Positions 59,470-64,000 of a stretch of DNA of 64,000 bases are shown here, piece by piece; position 1 is the first letter of the stretch; the number at the start of each line of letters is the position of its first letter. The stretch comes from Gemmatimonadota bacterium (GTDB taxonomy: Bacteria; Gemmatimonadota; Gemmatimonadetes; Longimicrobiales; Gaopeijiaceae), in NCBI GenBank assembly GCA_007125845.1, contig SLCK01000015.1, positions 23,514 to 87,513 on the forward strand. The letters are read 5' to 3'. The position numbers and the translations under genes were made by a program. The notes under the pieces are model-generated. The model saw only the letters and a list, made by a program, of their open reading frames with translations. It did no database searches and was not told where the DNA came from.

Positions 59470-62244
59470 ATGGTCGACGCTCCCCCGAAGACGGCCCAGC
59501 GCCTCTTCCTGATCGACGCCTACGCCCTGATCTACCGGGCCTACTTCGCGCTCATCCACCGCCCCCTCACCAACTCGCGCGGAGAGAACACCTCCGCCCC
59601 GTGGGGATTCGTGAACTTTCTCCTCCGAATCCGGGAGGAGTACGATCCCGACTATCTCGCGGTCGTCTTCGACTCCGGCCTGAGCCATCGGGAGAAGCTG
59701 TTTCCGGAGTACAAGGCCACGCGGGAGAAGATGCCCGACGACCTCCGGGCTTCGTTGCCCCGGATCCGGGCCCTGGTGGACGCGTTCAATGACGTCATCG
59801 TGGAGCTCGAGGGCTATGAAGCCGACGACGTCATCGGCACTCTGGCGCGAAAGGCGGCTGCGGCCGGGGTGGAGGCGGTGATCGTCTCGGGGGACAAGGA
59901 TTTCTACCAGCTCGTCGGCCCTCGCGTCCACCTCCTGAATCCGGGTCGTGGGGGAGCCACCGGAGTGGCCGCGGAGTGGATCGACGAAACCAACGCCGAC
60001 GAGCGCCTGGGGGTTCCTCCCGATCAGGTGGTCGACTACCTCGCGCTGGTGGGAGACTCTTCGGACAACGTGCCCGGAGCGCCTGGCATCGGGGACGGAT
60101 GGGCGCGTCGACTCCTCGCGGAAGTCGGACCCCTGGATCAGATCCTCGAGGAGCCCGACCTCATCCCCTGGGCGGGGAAGCGGAAATCTGTCGCCGACAA
60201 CGTCGAGCAGATCCGTCTCTCCAGGGAGCTGGTAACGATTCGCACCGAGCTGCCGGTCGAACTGGACCTGGCACGCCTCCGCGTTCAGGACCCAGACCCC
60301 GAACGCCTCAGAGAGGTCTGCGTCGAGCTGGAATTCCGCTCCCTTATCGAGCGCTTTTCCGAAGGGATTCAGGAGGCCGGCCGATCGGACCGTGACGAGG
60401 CGGACTATCGCGCCGTCACCGACGCGGACGAAATCGGCGAGTTGGTGGAGGTGATCCGGTCCGCGGGCCGCGTCGTGTTGGACGCGGAGACGACCTCGCT
60501 CCAACCGATGCTGGCAGAGCTGGTGGGCCTGGCCCTGTCGTGGGAAGCGGGGTCGGGCGTCTACCTCCCACTTGGACACACCGTGCCGGATGCTTCTCTC
60601 CTGCAGTCACCCGGAGAGGGTCAGAAGCCAGAGAACCTGCCGCCCCTCGACGATCCGCGTATGGCTCCCCTCGTCGACCTCCTCGAGGACCCGACGGTCT
60701 CAAAGGGCGGACAGAACTTGAAGTACGACCTCCTGGTTCTCCGGCGGGCAGGGGTGGAGCTCGGGGGCATCGACTTCGACACCATGGTCGCGTCATACGT
60801 CCTCGATCCCGGCCGCCGACAGCATTCCCTCGACATCCTGGCCACAGACTTCCTCGGATACGGCACGCTCTCCTACGAGGAGGTCGTCGGAAAGGGCAAG
60901 AAGCAGCTCCTGTTCTCCGAAGTCCCTCTCGATCGGGCAGTCGAGTACGCGTGCGAGGACGCCGATGTCGCACTCCGCCTCTGGGAACATTTCGCTCCGG
61001 AGCTGGAAAAGCAGAAGCTTCGTCCCCTTTTCGAGCGCCTGGAGATGCCACTGGTGCCGATCCTGGCGGGGATGGAGTGGCACGGAATCCGCATCGACGT
61101 AGACTTCTTCAAGGAGATGAGCCGCAAGCTCGAGCAGGAGCTTCGCTCGATCCGGGAGGAGATCTACAAGGAGGCGGGAGAGGAGTTCAACGTGAACTCG
61201 AACCCCCAGCTTCGCGAAATCCTCTTCGAGAAGCTCGAGCTCCCCGTGATCAAGAAGACGAAGACGGGACCTTCCACCGACGCCTCCGTCCTCGAGGAGC
61301 TCGCCAGCCGGGGTCATTCGATCCCGCGTCACCTGCTCGAGTACCGACAGCTCGAGAAGTTACGCTCAACCTACGTGGATGCGCTCCCGAAGCTCGTACA
61401 TCCGGAGACCGGGCGGATTCACGCCTCTTTCAATCAGACGGTCGCCGCGACCGGACGGCTGTCGTCCTCGGACCCCAATCTCCAGAACATCCCGATCCGG
61501 ACCGACGTCGGCCGGGAAATCCGAAAGGGCTTCATCGTGGAGGAGGGGCACCAACTCCTCACCGCGGACTACTCGCAGATCGAGCTCCGGATTCTGGCCC
61601 ACTTCTCCGGGGACGAGGCCTTCGTCTCGGCCTTCCGGGAGGACCTGGACGTCCATCGCCAGACCGCATCCATCATCTTCGACGTTCCGATAGGGGAGGT
61701 GTCGTCCGAGCAGCGTGCTCAGGCCAAGACGATCAACTTCGCCACGCTTTACGGGCAAGGCGAATTCTCGCTCGGTCGGCAGCTCGGCGTCCCCCGGAGC
61801 GAGGCTGGACGGTTCATCGACCAGTATTTCGAGCGCTTCTCCGGGGTGCGTGCCTTCCTCGACAATCAGATCGAGATGGCAAGGGAGAAAGGCTATGTCG
61901 AGACGCTGAGCGGGCGCAGGCGGTACGTCCCCGAGCTCAATTCCGACAACTGGAATGTGCGGCAGTTCGGTGAACGCGTGGCCCAGAACACTCCGATCCA
62001 GGGCACGGCAGCGGATCTCATCAAGGAGGCGATGATCAGGATCGATCGAGGTCTCGCGGAGGAGAGGCTCCGAGGCAGGCTCCTCGTGCAGGTGCACGAC
62101 GAGCTCCTCTTCGAGGTACCCGAAGAGGAGATCGATCGGCTCCGAAAGCTCGTGGTGGAGCATATGGAAGGAGCGATGGAGCTCGCGGTGCCCCTCAAGG
62201 TCGACGTGGGAACGGGACGCTCCTGGTACGACTGCAAGGGCTGA
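59470..62244 (+). CDS. polA: DNA polymerase I
   Basis: 924 residues, full three-domain polymerase I. The 5' nuclease domain begins FLIDAYALIYRAYFALIH and contains LVSGDKDFYQ-like metal sites in VIVSGDKDFYQLVG. The 3'-5' exonuclease has LDAETTSLQPML (DxE), GQNLKYDLLVL and YACEDADVALRLW, so proofreading looks intact. The polymerase has motif A DYSQIELRILAHFSGD (about residue 699), motif B RAQAKTINFATLYGQG, and motif C QVHDELLFEV (about residue 873). Used in repair and Okazaki-fragment processing. The ssb gene follows 115 bases later on the same strand. Confidence 0.97.
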   Translation: MVDAPPKTAQRLFLIDAYALIYRAYFALIHRPLTNSRGENTSAPWGFVNFLLRIREEYDPDYLAVVFDSGLSHREKLFPEYKATREKMPDDLRASLPRIRALVDAFNDVIVELEGYEADDVIGTLARKAAAAGVEAVIVSGDKDFYQLVGPRVHLLNPGRGGATGVAAEWIDETNADERLGVPPDQVVDYLALVGDSSDNVPGAPGIGDGWARRLLAEVGPLDQILEEPDLIPWAGKRKSVADNVEQIRLSRELVTIRTELPVELDLARLRVQDPDPERLREVCVELEFRSLIERFSEGIQEAGRSDRDEADYRAVTDADEIGELVEVIRSAGRVVLDAETTSLQPMLAELVGLALSWEAGSGVYLPLGHTVPDASLLQSPGEGQKPENLPPLDDPRMAPLVDLLEDPTVSKGGQNLKYDLLVLRRAGVELGGIDFDTMVASYVLDPGRRQHSLDILATDFLGYGTLSYEEVVGKGKKQLLFSEVPLDRAVEYACEDADVALRLWEHFAPELEKQKLRPLFERLEMPLVPILAGMEWHGIRIDVDFFKEMSRKLEQELRSIREEIYKEAGEEFNVNSNPQLREILFEKLELPVIKKTKTGPSTDASVLEELASRGHSIPRHLLEYRQLEKLRSTYVDALPKLVHPETGRIHASFNQTVAATGRLSSSDPNLQNIPIRTDVGREIRKGFIVEEGHQLLTADYSQIELRILAHFSGDEAFVSAFREDLDVHRQTASIIFDVPIGEVSSEQRAQAKTINFATLYGQGEFSLGRQLGVPRSEAGRFIDQYFERFSGVRAFLDNQIEMAREKGYVETLSGRRRYVPELNSDNWNVRQFGERVAQNTPIQGTAADLIKEAMIRIDRGLAEERLRGRLLVQVHDELLFEVPEEEIDRLRKLVVEHMEGAMELAVPLKVDVGTGRSWYDCKG

Positions 62245-62359
62245 CCCCGGCGGCACCCCACCATGGAGGCGCCCAACCCGGATATCGAAGTTCCCGCTCC
62301 AGAGTCTTCCTCGCCGGCCAGGGCCCCGCGAGGACACCCCCCCACGGACGGAGCGGACC

Positions 62360-62725
62360 ATGAGTCGATCGGTGAACAAGATCATTCTCGTCGGGAACGT
62401 CGGGCGCGATCCCGAAGTGCGTGAAACCAGCAGCGGCACGAAGGTCGCAAACCTCTCCCTTGCAACGAACGCCCGGGCCTCCGGCGGAGATGGAGACGCC
62501 GACCGGGAGAAGACCCACTGGCACCGGCTCACCCTCTGGGACCGGTTGGCGCTGCTGGCCGAGGAATACGTGCGGAAGGGCGATCGCGTGTACGTCGAAG
62601 GCCGCCTCGAGTACGACTCCTACGAAAGGGAGGGGGTCACGATTCCAACTGCCGAGGTGAACGTGCGCGAGATCGTCCTCCTCTCCCCCCGCAGGGAGCC
62701 CGAGGACGTCGAGGCTCCGGTGTAG
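62360..62725 (+). CDS. ssb: Single-stranded DNA-binding protein, short form without acidic tip
   Basis: 121 residues. The OB fold is clear: NKIILVGNVGRDPEVRETSSGTKVANLSLAT, THWHRLTLWDRLALLAEEYVRKGDRVYVEGRLEYDSYE. The long disordered tail and the acidic C-terminal tip (DDIPF-like) that recruits partners in most SSB proteins are missing; the protein ends EDVEAPV. It may be a second, recombination- or competence-type SSB rather than the main replication SSB. It lies downstream of polA. Confidence 0.93.
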   Translation: MSRSVNKIILVGNVGRDPEVRETSSGTKVANLSLATNARASGGDGDADREKTHWHRLTLWDRLALLAEEYVRKGDRVYVEGRLEYDSYEREGVTIPTAEVNVREIVLLSPRREPEDVEAPV

Positions 62726-62789
62726 CGGAGAGCGTTTCGCCCGGAGAGGCCCGGTGGCCCGGCCGGGGAAGAGACCCAGACCGCGGGAC

Positions 62790-63659
62790 TCAGTTGGTGG
62801 TCCAGAAACCGGAGAGCGACTCCCCGTGCGGGCTTTCTCGGAGTTTTTCGAATGCCCGGTTCCGGATCTGGCGGATCCGTTCGCGCGTGACCCCGAGAAG
62901 CGAGCCGATCTCCTCGAGCGTCCTCTCTTCGCCGTCGTCCAGGCCGTAGTAGAGGTAGAGAATCTTTCTCTCGCGTTCGGTCAGATAGTTCTCGAACATC
63001 GTTTCGAGAAAGTCCCGCCGCGCGATCGCCTCCACGTCCTCCTCGATGTCCTCGGACTCGATGCCGGCGAATCGCTCCGCGAAGGAAGCGCTATCGCGGT
63101 CGCTCCGGTCGATCGGCGCATCCAGAGATAGCTCGCTGGCGGCCACCCTCCGCAGGGCGCGGATGGTCTCCACCGGCTCCTCCATGTCGTCGGCGATCTC
63201 CTGGTCCGTCGGCGGGCGCCCCAATTGTTGGGTCAACGTGGTGTTGGTCCGAGCGAGACGGGCCAGATTCGAGTTCTGGTTCAAGGGAATGCGCACTGAA
63301 CGGGTCTGCTCGGCGAGCGCCTGCAGCACGGTCTGCCGGATCCACCAGACCGCGTAGGAGATGAACTTCACCCCCTTCTCGGGATCGAACTTCTTCACCG
63401 CCTTGAGCAGTCCCTCATTCCCGATGCAGACGAGCTCCGCGAGGCCCAGACCGCGTCCCTGGTACTTCTTCACATAGGAGATCACGAACCTGAGGTTCGC
63501 AGTCACCAGGCGCTCAGCGGCCTCCTTGTCGCCGGCACGAGCGCGGCGAGCAAGCGCCCTCTCCTCCTCGGGGTCCTGGATGAGAGGGTACTTCTCCACA
63601 TCCTGGAGGTACTGGTCGAAGGAATCCAGGCCGCGAGAGGAGGAAAACATCCGTTCCAC
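62790..63659 (-). CDS. RNA polymerase sigma-70 factor, group 2-like (no region 1.1)
   Basis: 289 residues. No region 1.1; region 1.2 begins DSFDQYLQDVEKYPLIQDPEEE. Region 2 has VTANLRFVISYVKKYQGRG, LAELVCIGNEGLLKAVKKFDPEKG and VKFISYAVWWIRQTV; region 3 has RSVRIPLNQNSNLARLAR; region 4 has EEIGSLLGVTRERIRQIRNRAFEKL. The start may be GTG 63659 or ATG 63650; GAGAGG is placed for the GTG. It is similar in type to the factor at 29768-30679. A candidate promoter with tandem upstream repeats lies at 63797-63859. Confidence 0.93.
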   Translation of the reverse strand: MERMFSSSRGLDSFDQYLQDVEKYPLIQDPEEERALARRARAGDKEAAERLVTANLRFVISYVKKYQGRGLGLAELVCIGNEGLLKAVKKFDPEKGVKFISYAVWWIRQTVLQALAEQTRSVRIPLNQNSNLARLARTNTTLTQQLGRPPTDQEIADDMEEPVETIRALRRVAASELSLDAPIDRSDRDSASFAERFAGIESEDIEEDVEAIARRDFLETMFENYLTERERKILYLYYGLDDGEERTLEEIGSLLGVTRERIRQIRNRAFEKLRESPHGESLSGFWTTN

Positions 63660-63796
63660 ACTACCTCTCTAGAGAGTTTTCGGGGAGGAATCGAGGATGC
63701 GCGCTCGAGCGTGCATTCGTCAACGCTCCGGAATACCGATCGCCAGGGGCCGATCGTTGCAATCGGTTCGGGGCACGTCGAGCGGGTCCGACAAAA

Positions 63797-63823
63797 GGTA
63801 TAAACAGTGCATGGGCGAGTCAA
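63797..63823 (-). promoter_or_regulatory. Candidate promoter of the second sigma-70 gene
   Basis: On the minus strand TTGACT (complement of 63818-63823) and TATACC (complement of 63797-63802) are 15 bases apart, one to two bases shorter than ideal. The leader to the start codon would be about 130 bases. Confidence 0.45.
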
Positions 63824-63825
63824 AG

Positions 63826-63859
63826 CCCTCACGAGCGAACTCTACCCTCACGAGCGAAC
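63826..63859 (-). repeat. Two 15-base direct repeats just upstream of the sigma promoter
   Basis: CCCTCACGAGCGAAC occurs at 63826-63840 and again at 63845-63859 with a 4-base spacer (period 19 bases). On the minus strand the copies lie immediately upstream of the candidate -35 box, as expected for an activator or repressor site. Confidence 0.7.
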
Positions 63860-64000
63860 CTTCGAAGGCCCCCTTCTTGAACTACCTGTCAGGGAATGGA
63901 CGGCTCCCTGGCTACCCCCCGATACTCCGCACGGATCCCCGCGCCTCTACTCCGTTCGAACTGCGGACTCCGGAAGGCTCCCGTGACCCCGATCCACTCC

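Larger units (their letters stand above)
63660..64000. other. Upstream region of the sigma gene, no gene recognised
   Basis: No convincing coding sequence. It contains the 5' leader of the sigma gene at 62790-63659, a candidate promoter and two direct repeats described separately. The last 140 bases look non-coding or carry the beginning of a feature beyond the window. Confidence 0.6.

Noticed and set aside
1..64000. CRISPR arrays, tRNA, rRNA, phage or transposase genes
   Set aside because: None was recognised on either strand; the two short repeats found are not array-like.

Overview
This is a GC-rich, gene-dense window of an ordinary bacterial chromosome. It has about 55 protein genes, mostly in short operons with 1-8 base stop/start overlaps, and several TTG or GTG starts. 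I see no tRNA, rRNA, CRISPR array, prophage or insertion sequence. The mix of genes (an alternative complex III respiratory cluster, lipoproteins with clear lipoboxes, TatA, a BtuFCD-like importer, a YpdA-like disulfide reductase, two sigma-70 factors and a LuxE/LuxC pair) suggests an aerobic, diderm, non-phototrophic heterotroph. Gemmatimonadota or a related lineage is my best guess; this is an inference, because no rRNA or phylogenetic marker was compared.

Layout. 1-6.1 kb: the 3' end of a 2-oxoglutarate dehydrogenase E1 gene, a quinone oxidoreductase, an exonuclease and a pabB-pabA-pabC folate operon. 6.2-14.9 kb: a membrane protein, patatin lipase, acyl-CoA dehydrogenase, ABC exporter, EamA permease, histidine-kinase-like ATPase, Bcp peroxiredoxin and a V4R-like protein. 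15.0-18.4 kb: an ECF sigma gene behind a promoter, leader and terminator; a PspA-like coiled-coil protein; a small membrane protein; and an M20 peptidase flanked by inverted repeats. 18.4-24.8 kb: trpE, a lone hyuA, a long Mre11-Rad50-like fusion whose active sites look degenerate, and a flavin reductase. 24.9-28.7 kb: a lipoprotein coupled to a BtuF/BtuC/BtuD-like importer. 28.7-41.7 kb: rsgA, a sigma-70 factor, an HD hydrolase, a SirB1-like protein with YgfZ, a YpdA-like reductase, LuxE-LuxC, an AbrB-type protein and a DUF432-like/MscS operon. 41.9-49.5 kb: the actABCDEF operon (alternative complex III). 49.5-53.1 kb: a HisN-like phosphatase, a GGDEF remnant, a TrmJ-like methyltransferase, an MFS exporter and tatA. 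53.3-58.4 kb: gcvH, gcvP, an MBL hydrolase and a LipM/LplA-like enzyme. 58.4-64 kb: an ExbB/TolQ-like channel, polA, ssb and a second sigma-70 factor.

Functional links. ActABCDEF would oxidise quinol and pass electrons to a c-type cytochrome or to an oxidase that is not encoded here. GcvH/GcvP and the 2-oxoglutarate dehydrogenase complex both depend on lipoate, which fits the nearby lipoyl-transfer enzyme. PabB (PIKGT motif) and TrpE (PIAGT motif) are distinguishable chorismate enzymes. The only glutamine amidotransferase for them in the window is PabA, which may serve both.

The most unusual items are the single-chain Mre11-Rad50-like protein with a zinc hook but damaged nuclease and ATPase motifs (21945-24251), and the promoter/structured-leader/terminator arrangement ahead of the ECF sigma gene (15032-15199).
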